From Chitinophaga sp. 180180018-3 (GTDB lineage: Bacteria; Bacteroidota; Bacteroidia; Chitinophagales; Chitinophagaceae), in contig NZ_CP140772.1 of the NCBI RefSeq assembly GCF_037893185.1, positions 3,100,001 through 3,164,000 of the forward strand: a DNA stretch of 64,000 nt, read 5' to 3'. Positions 55,003 to 62,586 of this stretch are shown piece by piece. Within the stretch, counting starts at the first letter, position 1. Each line of letters starts with the position of its first letter. The notes under the pieces are model-generated. The model worked only from the letters and a program-made list of their open reading frames with translations. It had not been told where the DNA came from and made no database searches. The translations under genes were made by a program, and so were the position numbers.

Positions 55003-55116
55003 TTATAGAAACACTATCTTAACGCCCATTGCAATGATCACCATCGCAATAAAAATCATAATCAATACCTGGTGCAAATGATCGTCAACAGGTTTCTTTT
55101 TGGTGGCTGCTTTCAT
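55003..55116 (-). CDS. 37-residue single-pass membrane peptide
   Basis: A small open frame of 37 codons, starting MKAATKKKPVDD and ending with a single hydrophobic helix rich in Ile, Met and Val (LIMIFIAMVIIAMGVKIVFL). Its ATG overlaps the TGA of the acyltransferase gene (ATGA at 55113-55116) and its TAA lies 10 bases before the Wzy-like start, so translational coupling on both sides strongly supports expression. Basic N-terminus plus one membrane helix suggests an inner-membrane peptide, perhaps an accessory of the polymerase or acyltransferase. No family is recognised. Confidence 0.7.
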   Translation of the reverse strand: MKAATKKKPVDDHLHQVLIMIFIAMVIIAMGVKIVFL

Positions 55117-56177
55117 TTTGGACGATGTTTTAGACGCTTTTCTTCCAATGGCCCTTTAAAAAGGAAGCCCAGCTTCAGGTGCATGCAGGCCCTGTATATC
55201 CGGATCGACAGTACAATTGAAACCGGGATAAGTATCAGTAATAAAACGGTACCATTATCTATACCTGCCTCAATGAGTATCATCCTCAACGCTGCAGCAA
55301 TGGTTACATGCAGCAGGTAGATATAAAGTGAATAGTTACCAATTATCCGAAGGAAGCTGAATGTGCCGGTTCGGGCCAGGTAGGACGACAGCAGCATTAC
55401 AAACAGACAACCGTTGAGGGCAATCAGCATGTACACATACAGATTCATTCCCTGGTGCAACAAATAATACCATTGAAGGGCAGCGAATACCGGAAGCGCT
55501 ATCAACAGATTAACCGGATTGCTCAGACGTTGTTGGGTGTCTTCACTAAAAAAATACCTGGATCCCCAGTCGCCAATGGCAAAGAATATATAATGAAGGC
55601 AGATATCATAAAGTGCGCTGTGGCTGACAACATAAGGAGCAATGCCCAGTAACACCAGACCAATCAATAGTTGCCATCCCTTCCGGTCGCCTGTTACCAG
55701 GCTGACCAACAGGTAAATGATTGTAACGTTGAATAGTGCAAACAGATACCATAGCTGATCCAGTTTTCTGGGCTGAACGATTATATTCAGAAAATCAAGA
55801 CCAGAGCGCGACGCATTTGTGAATGATGAAAATACAATCTGCAATGAGATCTGGATGATCGCCCAGAGTATGTAGGGATACAGTAACGTATTTACCTTAT
55901 TGATAGCAAATCCGCGGGTTCCGCGCGAACGCAGGCTCCTTTCGAAGAATGCTCCCGAGAGAAGGAAAAAAAGCGGCATGCGGAAACTGTATAACATATC
56001 GTTCGTATCTGTTATCGCCTTAGGCAGTGATATGTCGCTGGCAAGGAGGCCATAAGCCAGGTGTCGATATACAACCAGCACAATGGCAATTCCTTTGGCG
56101 TAATCTATCCAGCCGAGGCGTTGTTTATTTTGAGTGGGCGGCAAAACAGAGATGCCATGTTCGCTATCTTGATACAT
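55113..56177 (-). CDS. Acyltransferase 3 family membrane protein
   Basis: A 354-residue protein with about ten membrane helices. It opens with LGWIDYAKGIAIVLVVYRHL, the family signature in which the Arg/His pair (YRHL) is catalytic; FRMPLFFLLSGAFFERSL is the second motif. Members add O-acetyl or similar groups to sugars at the membrane. In this operon, acylation of the exopolysaccharide is the natural reading, and the two downstream esterase-like hydrolases could remove such groups. It starts 6 bases after the Wzc-like gene. Confidence 0.88.
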   Translation of the reverse strand: MYQDSEHGISVLPPTQNKQRLGWIDYAKGIAIVLVVYRHLAYGLLASDISLPKAITDTNDMLYSFRMPLFFLLSGAFFERSLRSRGTRGFAINKVNTLLYPYILWAIIQISLQIVFSSFTNASRSGLDFLNIIVQPRKLDQLWYLFALFNVTIIYLLVSLVTGDRKGWQLLIGLVLLGIAPYVVSHSALYDICLHYIFFAIGDWGSRYFFSEDTQQRLSNPVNLLIALPVFAALQWYYLLHQGMNLYVYMLIALNGCLFVMLLSSYLARTGTFSFLRIIGNYSLYIYLLHVTIAAALRMILIEAGIDNGTVLLLILIPVSIVLSIRIYRACMHLKLGFLFKGPLEEKRLKHRPK

Positions 56178-56183
56178 GATTAA

Positions 56184-58370
56184 TCACAATTCTATGAAGT
56201 CCTCCCTCACATCATTCAATACGGCTCCAATGAACTTGTCTCCCAGCTGCTCAAGGAATTCAGAAGATTCCTTATCTATTTGTTTCATCTTTAGCCGTGA
56301 GGAAAATACGGCTACTACACCTTCCGCGTAAGCGGACAATTCGCGGCTATCCGTAAAATCGTTCAGTGGGGCGCCTTCCATTATAATGAAATCATAATAG
56401 CTTTTTAATTCCTGCAGATAATTCAGCAGGCTGTTGGGAGGTAATACTTCAGACGGTGTATAGTCGCCTCCTTTACATCCTACTATCTCAATATTTGGCT
56501 GCGCATAGGTTGTGACGATTTGCCTGAATTTATCTATAGAAAATTCGGATGGCAGCATGGAAAAGCTCTCAAGCGTAGGCTTGGCGTTCATTTGAACAGT
56601 AACATCATTGTTACAGAAATTGGTGTCGAGCACCAATACCTTCTTATTGCTCAGGCTCATGCTGTAGGCAACAGCCTGCAATAATGTAGTCTTGCCCTGC
56701 TGAGGCTCTGTACTGGTGAAGAGGATAATTCTTTTACCACTACGCTCTATTTCATACCGCAACTTGCGAAGGAGCTCTCTGAAAATGTTCTGTCTTTTCA
56801 ACCATTCCGCTTCATTTGATTTCCGCTGTAATATTTCAAGCAGGTTGTACTTCTGAAGGTTAGCGTGATTAATGGTAGCAATCAGTTTCAGGTTGGAATT
56901 TCTGCTGAATATAGAAGGTGATTTCAGTGAATTATCCATGAACTCTATAAACAGAATGCTGATACAGGAGATCATGAAGACAGCAATGCCCGACATGCCC
57001 ATTATAACCAGTCTTTTGGAAGATTCTGGTGTAAAGGCAGGCTGGCCCTGCAGTGTCTGGCGGAAATTATCCTGAGGAACATTGCGGTTATCCACTGCAG
57101 CTCCCAGTTTTTCTTTGAGTTTATTGTATTCATCCTGCGCCAGTTCTACTTCTTTCTGCAGTGAGGTTACATTGGCTTCCTTATTGGCATAAGAACCAAC
57201 AGACGACCGTAACCCGTTAATCTTACCTTCCAGTGAGCTGATGTTCAGTTTAGCAGCGCTGATCTGTGCTTCCAGGGCGCTTTTCTGCTGGATAAGCTCT
57301 TCTCTGGTAACCAGTTTACCGCTGGGAGAGGAAGCTTCCATCATCGCTTTCTGCAATTTGGCGCGCTGTGTTTTTATTTTCTCTGCAAGGGCATTATCGC
57401 TGGAACCGCCTTCTACGTATTGATCGTTGAGGTCATTGATTTGTCTCCGTAATGCAACAATATCGCCGTTCGAATTACTGTAAGCAGGTTTGCCTGAATT
57501 CATCTGAGCGAGCTGTGTGTTCACATTATTCAGCGACGCTGAAAGTTGGTTGTAGTTAGCCCGTTCATCAGTAATAGATTTCTCAAATTGTTTGATTAGA
57601 TCCCATTCGTTGCCGCTGGCAGTTTCTACGTTCAATACTCCCTGTGATGTTTTGTATCCCCGGAGCGCTTCTACCTTACTGTCGAGCTCTTTCTTCTTCT
57701 GGCTCACCAGGGCTTCAAATGTTGTCACATCCTCTACACTGCGCTCTGAGCGGGAACTGCGATAGAAGCGGATGAATTCACGGTAAAGACTGTTTACGAT
57801 ATACGCCGACATTTCCGGGTTTTCAGAATAGCAGATTATATTGATATAATCTGTCCGCGAAAGACGGCCAGTGTAAACCATTTTACGGATGGATTCATAA
57901 TCGTATTTATACAGCTTCATATATTCGAGTACTTTCCTTTCTTCGGGAATGGAAGAGGAGAGTACCTGTAGAGAGTCATTTTTTTCCCTGCATATCTTTA
58001 TAATATCTTCCTTGTTGGCCGATTTAAATGCAGGATCGTCCATTTCCTTGTCTGTCAGGTGCCGGAATGGTTTGCTGGAAGTAAGATCATGTATTATCAG
58101 GTCATTGGATAATAGTCCAATCACCAAAGGAGAGTTCATTGTTTCAACAACGTTGTCGAATTTTACGTCTGCCTCAAACAGGTTGACATTTTCATCGCGA
58201 AGTTTGATCTGATCGTTGGTTGTAAAGCCAGTAGCCATTTGGGCTGTGGACGCATACAGTTTGGGCTTTCCGATGGTAAAGGCAAATGCGCCGGCGATCG
58301 CCGCAAGCGTGCTAAGTAGTATCCACCACTTCTTTTTCATTAATGCCTTTATAAAGTACACGATATCCAT
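56184..58370 (-). CDS. Wzc/GumC-like chain-length protein with degenerate tyrosine-kinase domain
   Basis: A 728-residue inner-membrane protein. It has a first membrane helix at about 12-32, a Wzz-type periplasmic domain, a long coiled coil at about 200-420, a second membrane helix at about 440-465 (MGMSGIAVFMISCISILFIEF, in part) and a cytoplasmic P-loop domain at about 515-728. The Walker A loop is STEPQQGKTTL, and VLVLDTNF is Walker A'. No C-terminal tyrosine cluster is present (the end is NDVREDFIEL), so BY-kinase autophosphorylation as in E. coli Wzc is unlikely. It should set polymer length and link to export. First gene of the operon. Confidence 0.88.
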   Translation of the reverse strand: MDIVYFIKALMKKKWWILLSTLAAIAGAFAFTIGKPKLYASTAQMATGFTTNDQIKLRDENVNLFEADVKFDNVVETMNSPLVIGLLSNDLIIHDLTSSKPFRHLTDKEMDDPAFKSANKEDIIKICREKNDSLQVLSSSIPEERKVLEYMKLYKYDYESIRKMVYTGRLSRTDYINIICYSENPEMSAYIVNSLYREFIRFYRSSRSERSVEDVTTFEALVSQKKKELDSKVEALRGYKTSQGVLNVETASGNEWDLIKQFEKSITDERANYNQLSASLNNVNTQLAQMNSGKPAYSNSNGDIVALRRQINDLNDQYVEGGSSDNALAEKIKTQRAKLQKAMMEASSPSGKLVTREELIQQKSALEAQISAAKLNISSLEGKINGLRSSVGSYANKEANVTSLQKEVELAQDEYNKLKEKLGAAVDNRNVPQDNFRQTLQGQPAFTPESSKRLVIMGMSGIAVFMISCISILFIEFMDNSLKSPSIFSRNSNLKLIATINHANLQKYNLLEILQRKSNEAEWLKRQNIFRELLRKLRYEIERSGKRIILFTSTEPQQGKTTLLQAVAYSMSLSNKKVLVLDTNFCNNDVTVQMNAKPTLESFSMLPSEFSIDKFRQIVTTYAQPNIEIVGCKGGDYTPSEVLPPNSLLNYLQELKSYYDFIIMEGAPLNDFTDSRELSAYAEGVVAVFSSRLKMKQIDKESSEFLEQLGDKFIGAVLNDVREDFIEL

Positions 58371-58583
58371 ATAGAATTTTCCTTTAATGCTTTTCCAGTA
58401 AAAAAACGCCGGGGGCAGGACAAAGCCGTAGCTAACCTGTTGGGGCGCAGGAATGTCAGAGGAATGGTAAAAAACTATTAAACTCCGGCCTGTAGCCGAA
58501 CAATCTTGGTCTTATCGGAGGATGCGGTCAAGGTGAGAAATACCAGAAAGCATGGATAGCTTAGGTATATCCGGTTGTTGGGT

Positions 58584-58591
58584 CAAAGGTA
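58584..58591 (-). promoter_or_regulatory. Promoter -7 box of the exopolysaccharide operon
   Basis: The minus strand reads TACCTTTG followed by A, an exact TAnnTTTG match. If used, the leader before the Wzc-like ATG is about 205 nt, long for this phylum. The leader contains no open frame of note and no strong hairpin that could be confirmed by eye. The remaining stretch to 58680 is AT-rich and holds nothing else recognised. Confidence 0.5.
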
Positions 58592-58680
58592 AAAGATTAT
58601 AACAAAAGACACTTTATTTTTAAGCGAAACATAAAAAATAGTTGGTAACCGCTAAAGTTTAGCCGGTAAAGAAGATATTA

Positions 58681-58722
58681 AAGAAAAGATCCACCTGAGT
58701 TATCTCAGGCGGATCTTTTCTT
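58681..58722 (-). terminator. Terminator of the T9SS esterase gene
   Basis: An 18-bp stem with one mismatch (58681-58698 with 58705-58722) around a 6-nt loop; T-rich on both strands. It lies 34 bases past the stop of the minus-strand gene that ends at 58756. The GATCCrCCTGA core is shared with the terminator at 62533-62562. Confidence 0.8.
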
Positions 58723-58755
58723 GATTTAATATGTTACAACTTATTCTGTTACATT

Positions 58756-61700
58756 TTATTGTTGCTTCATAAGTTTGACACTATTGCTGATTTGACTGTC
58801 GGGAGACGTGAGTCGCAGGAAGTAGATGCCCGGCGTATTTATCTTGCCCTGGGTATTGATCCTGATAAGATTTTTTCCTTCTGGCAGATCTCTGCGAATT
58901 TCTCTATAAAGGCTTTGCCCGTTGATGTTGACAATTTCAATCAGCAGTGATGGCAGTTGGTGTGGTAATGCCAGGTCAATTGCCAGATCGTTTACAAACG
59001 GATTTGGATATACATTCACCTGGAATTTGGTGTTCATACTACCCGGCGTACTTCCTGAAGAAGCCGTTGTGTCTGTTATCGCCAGGGCAACTGGTGTACC
59101 GGTCAATGGCTGTATTGGCTGGGGAACGAAAGCCGAGGCGGGAATGAGCTGCATGGTGTTGATGCCGGCAGCAGCACTGGTCCAGTATACCTGCATATTA
59201 TACCCGCCACTTGCCTGGAAGTAGGTGATGGTGATGGGGTATACCCCGGCAGCAATGTTATTTACAGTGCCGCTTGCTGATCGTGCACCGTGGAGGCCGT
59301 CGTTATTGACGGTAGGCGTAGCACTACTGCTATATGGTATATTGAAGTATAGTTTACTGCCATCATCAGAATTGGTTGTAAAGGTATAACTACCGGTAAC
59401 GGGTATACGAATATAACCAGTCCACATCAGCGCATAGTAGGTGGTAGTGCCGGCTGGAACTACTGACAGATCCGGTACGGCGGTTTTGCCAGTCTGGACA
59501 GGTGTCAGCGTGCTGAAATTGGGCAGTGCACTCCAGCTGCCTTTATAGTATTTGTAATTAAGATTGGGCTGTGGCGCAGTGGTGCCGGAAGCCACCGGCG
59601 TATAGTTTGAATTACCTCCGCTTCCTATCGCCCTTACCTGGTAGTAATAAGTCGTATTGGCCTGTAAAGCGGTATCAGTATATGCTACCACAACAGGGCC
59701 GGTTGTGGTTACCAGGCTATAGGTACCGGCGGAACTGACGCTTCTATATATCTCGAAACCTGTTTCATTAGTACTGTTGCGTGTCCACTTGAGATTCAGT
59801 TTGCTGAAGCTATTTGTTGTAACGGTCAACCCGGAAGGATCGGCAGGAGGAATCGTATTGGGATCTACGAAAGCTGAAGCCGGTATTAACTGTTGGGTGG
59901 TGATACCTGCAGCGGTACTGGTCCAGTATACCTGCATATTGTACCCGCCGCCTGCCTGGAAGTAGGTGATGGTGATCGGGTACACTCCGGCAGCAATGTT
60001 ATTTACTGTACCACTTGCTGATTGTGCAACGTGGAGGCCATCGTTATTGACGGTAGGCGTAGCGCTACTGCTATATGGTGTATTGAAGTATAATTTACTG
60101 CCATCATCAGAATTGGTTGTAAAGGTATAACTACCGGTAACGGGTATACGAATATAACCAGTCCACATCAGGGCATAGTTGGTAGTGGTGCCGGCCGGAA
60201 CTACCGACAGATCCGGTACTCCGGTTTTGCCGGTCTGGACAGGTGTCAGCGTGCTGAAATTGGGCAGCGCTGTCCAGCTGCCTGTATAGTATTTGTAGTT
60301 AAGATTGAGGAGGCTGATCGTATATGCCACCTGGTTACTTGGCGCAGAGGTATTGCCCGCGGCGTCTTTCGCCTTTATATAGAAGTTATATGAGGTAGTA
60401 TTATTCAGGCCGGTTACAGTACCTGTCAGCACATTGCCCACAGAAAGTACGAGTGTGTTATTGGCATATATATCATACCCGGTTACACCAACGTTGTCTG
60501 TAGCTGCATTCCAGCTTAAGGTAACCTGGCCGCTGCCGGAACCGGTAACCCGCAGGGAGACGGGTGCTGTAGGAGGTATGGTATCCGGTGCGGTGGTACC
60601 TTTTATTTCTGTTGAAACCGGTGCCGCTGCATTATCGTTTACAGGGCGCACGATGTAGAAGTAGTTGGTTCCCGGCACCAGTCCATTATCTGTATAAGTG
60701 TCTGCATTAGCGCTGTTGCGGCCTGTCAGTGTATAAGGGCCACCTGTCTTTGTTGCTCTGTATATTTCAAAGTATTTTTCCAGATATTTAGGCGTTGGGT
60801 TTTCTGTCCATGACAGCGTAACCTGGGTTTGTGTTACACTGGTAACCGTAAGCCCGCTGATAGTATCCGGTCCGTTGGCGCCAGCGGCGCTTACTACCCT
60901 GAACGTATCCGATGTAGCGCTGGAGCAGGCGTTGGCCTGCATTTGACTAACATAGTAACCGCCCGGGGTGGAAGTGGTGAGCGTATTAGTAGTACTCTGT
61001 GCCCCAACGCCCTGCCATTGGTAGCTGGCCATACCAGCAGGCACCTGCATTGTAATGCTGGTGCTTCCATCCGGAGCAGGCAATACGTTACTGGCAAGGG
61101 CAGGAGAGGTGGTAATCACCGGTACCGGCGTAGTGCCCCTGTAGCTGATAACAAGCGGTACAGGCGCCCAGCCGGTCCAGCCATTGGGCAGCTGCATCCT
61201 TACACGATAACTGCCTGCTATAGTGGCAGCGATAAAATTAGATGTGCCGGTGTAGATCGTTGTGCCATCTTTCTGCCACTCATATTGGAGCGCACCTGGC
61301 GCAACGCCAACGGTGATGGTATCACCCGGGCAGAAAACAGTGGTTCCAAACAGGGAGGTAGGATTCAGTCTGTTAGCCCTCAGCATGAAAGGCGTGAAAT
61401 CCGGTTCATTCCAGGCGTCCAGCCAGGTGTTATGAGCATCATTTGGGTAAGTAGTCAGTTTAATATCTGCTCCGGCAGCCTGCATGGCGCTTACAGCTAC
61501 ATTTGTCGTATAAGGGGCCGGACTTCCGTCCAGTCCTCCCTGAAACTGCCAGAGGGGAGTGAATTTATACCTGTTGATAGAATCCGGATAGAAGTACGTC
61601 ATGGCGCTCATGGGTAATGCGGCAGCTGTTAGTTGCGGGTACCTGAAAAGAAATTCCCAGATACCATATCCTCCGGCTGAAAGGCCGTTCAGCACCAGTC

Positions 61701-62211
61701 TGTCCGGATCTCCTTTACAACTGGCCACAAGGGAGTCTACCACTTCTTTCAGGTTGTCATAATCATTAGGGCCCCAATAGCCCCCCTGGCTTTGCGGATA
61801 GAGCAGGTAACCATCGAAGGTACCATTATCCACCCGGCTTGCCCAGGTCTGGCCTCCCCAAAGCAATTGGTCTTCGTTGTCATATATAGTGCCTGCTTCT
61901 CCGACTCCGTGAAGGAAGAGGTATATAGGATACTTCTTCCCGTCATTCACTCCCGGCGCATAAGTTTTTGGGAATTTAAGGCGGAAAGCCATGTTTTTAT
62001 AAATATAACATTTGTAGGAGTCCGTACTATAAGTCATCCTAACAGTTCTTACCCACCTGGTGATCTGGGTATAAACCGGGGTAACAGGCGGATGAGTGGA
62101 GTCGTAGGTGACTACCGGATCATTCGGGTTTAGTACTGTCTGAGCATTTGCTGGTAACAAGCAGGACCAACACAACATTAGAACAAACAAACAGTGTAAA
62201 AATCTACTCAT
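58756..62211 (-). CDS. Secreted multidomain esterase with FN3 and PA14 domains and T9SS sorting signal
   Basis: An 1151-residue secreted protein. Order: signal peptide (about 1-23), alpha/beta-hydrolase domain at about 60-300 with nucleophile Ser178 (LNGLSAGGYG) and oxyanion HGVGEAG, an Ig-like region, FN3 modules at about 450-540 and 545-635, a PA14 domain at about 640-785, another FN3, a second PA14 at about 895-1040, and a type A T9SS sorting domain over the last 85 residues (VNVYPNPFVNDLAIDL). The two PA14 domains are near copies at the DNA level. Hydrolase plus PA14 suggests a surface or released polysaccharide-acting esterase. Confidence 0.88.
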   Translation of the reverse strand: MSRFLHCLFVLMLCWSCLLPANAQTVLNPNDPVVTYDSTHPPVTPVYTQITRWVRTVRMTYSTDSYKCYIYKNMAFRLKFPKTYAPGVNDGKKYPIYLFLHGVGEAGTIYDNEDQLLWGGQTWASRVDNGTFDGYLLYPQSQGGYWGPNDYDNLKEVVDSLVASCKGDPDRLVLNGLSAGGYGIWEFLFRYPQLTAAALPMSAMTYFYPDSINRYKFTPLWQFQGGLDGSPAPYTTNVAVSAMQAAGADIKLTTYPNDAHNTWLDAWNEPDFTPFMLRANRLNPTSLFGTTVFCPGDTITVGVAPGALQYEWQKDGTTIYTGTSNFIAATIAGSYRVRMQLPNGWTGWAPVPLVISYRGTTPVPVITTSPALASNVLPAPDGSTSITMQVPAGMASYQWQGVGAQSTTNTLTTSTPGGYYVSQMQANACSSATSDTFRVVSAAGANGPDTISGLTVTSVTQTQVTLSWTENPTPKYLEKYFEIYRATKTGGPYTLTGRNSANADTYTDNGLVPGTNYFYIVRPVNDNAAAPVSTEIKGTTAPDTIPPTAPVSLRVTGSGSGQVTLSWNAATDNVGVTGYDIYANNTLVLSVGNVLTGTVTGLNNTTSYNFYIKAKDAAGNTSAPSNQVAYTISLLNLNYKYYTGSWTALPNFSTLTPVQTGKTGVPDLSVVPAGTTTNYALMWTGYIRIPVTGSYTFTTNSDDGSKLYFNTPYSSSATPTVNNDGLHVAQSASGTVNNIAAGVYPITITYFQAGGGYNMQVYWTSTAAGITTQQLIPASAFVDPNTIPPADPSGLTVTTNSFSKLNLKWTRNSTNETGFEIYRSVSSAGTYSLVTTTGPVVVAYTDTALQANTTYYYQVRAIGSGGNSNYTPVASGTTAPQPNLNYKYYKGSWSALPNFSTLTPVQTGKTAVPDLSVVPAGTTTYYALMWTGYIRIPVTGSYTFTTNSDDGSKLYFNIPYSSSATPTVNNDGLHGARSASGTVNNIAAGVYPITITYFQASGGYNMQVYWTSAAAGINTMQLIPASAFVPQPIQPLTGTPVALAITDTTASSGSTPGSMNTKFQVNVYPNPFVNDLAIDLALPHQLPSLLIEIVNINGQSLYREIRRDLPEGKNLIRINTQGKINTPGIYFLRLTSPDSQISNSVKLMKQQ
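59125..59562 (-). repeat. PA14 direct repeat, downstream copy
   Basis: This 438-base stretch encodes the second PA14 domain of the T9SS esterase. It matches 59866-60303 at most positions, including long identical runs. Shared landmarks are LNYKYY, SDDGSKLYFN, NNDGLH and GYNMQVYWTS. Confidence 0.9.
59866..60303 (-). repeat. PA14 direct repeat, upstream copy
   Basis: This 438-base stretch encodes the first PA14 domain (residues of about 640-785) and is nearly identical to 59125-59562. The intervening 303 bases encode an FN3 module. The pair probably arose by a recent internal duplication or is kept alike by gene conversion. Confidence 0.9.
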
Positions 62212-62530
62212 GGGAATAATACTAAGGGTAACTTCCGGTAGCAGGTTTTTGCCGGAAAACTAATATGCCAGTTGCCTCGCGGAACGCCGGAAATAACTGA
62301 TTTCAGGGGAGATGGCGAAAATATTATGATTTGCCTGAGAGGTTACACTCCAAACAATAAGAGTGTTTTTCGAAGGATGAGGTTAAATATTAGATGCTCG
62401 TAGACATGTAATTGGTTACTCTCGAACAATAACTCACAACTAAAATAAGTAAGAGTTTTTATATTAATCCTTCTTTTTTACAAATAAGATAAATAGATAT
62501 AATAAATAGGTAAAAAAATATCATAAATAA
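62212..62530. other. Intergenic region between the two T9SS genes
   Basis: About 320 bases, AT-rich. A short ACACTC / GAGTGT hairpin lies near 62346-62364. No TAnnTTTG box was found on the minus strand in front of the T9SS esterase, so its promoter is not assigned. Confidence 0.4.
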
Positions 62531-62532
62531 AA

Positions 62533-62562
62533 AGATCCGCCTGAATTACTTCAGACGGATCT
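62533..62562 (-). terminator. Terminator of the right-edge T9SS gene
   Basis: AGATCCGCCTGA (62533-62544) pairs with TCAGACGGATCT (62551-62562), one mismatch, 6-nt loop. On the minus strand TTTTTATTT follows. It closely resembles the terminator at 58681-58722. Confidence 0.8.
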
Positions 62563-62586
62563 CTTCCTTAGTCTATATATCACAAC

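Noticed and set aside
60829..61617. Open frame of 262 codons antisense to the T9SS esterase
   Set aside because: Arg/Gly/Ser-rich shadow frame opposite a clear multidomain gene.
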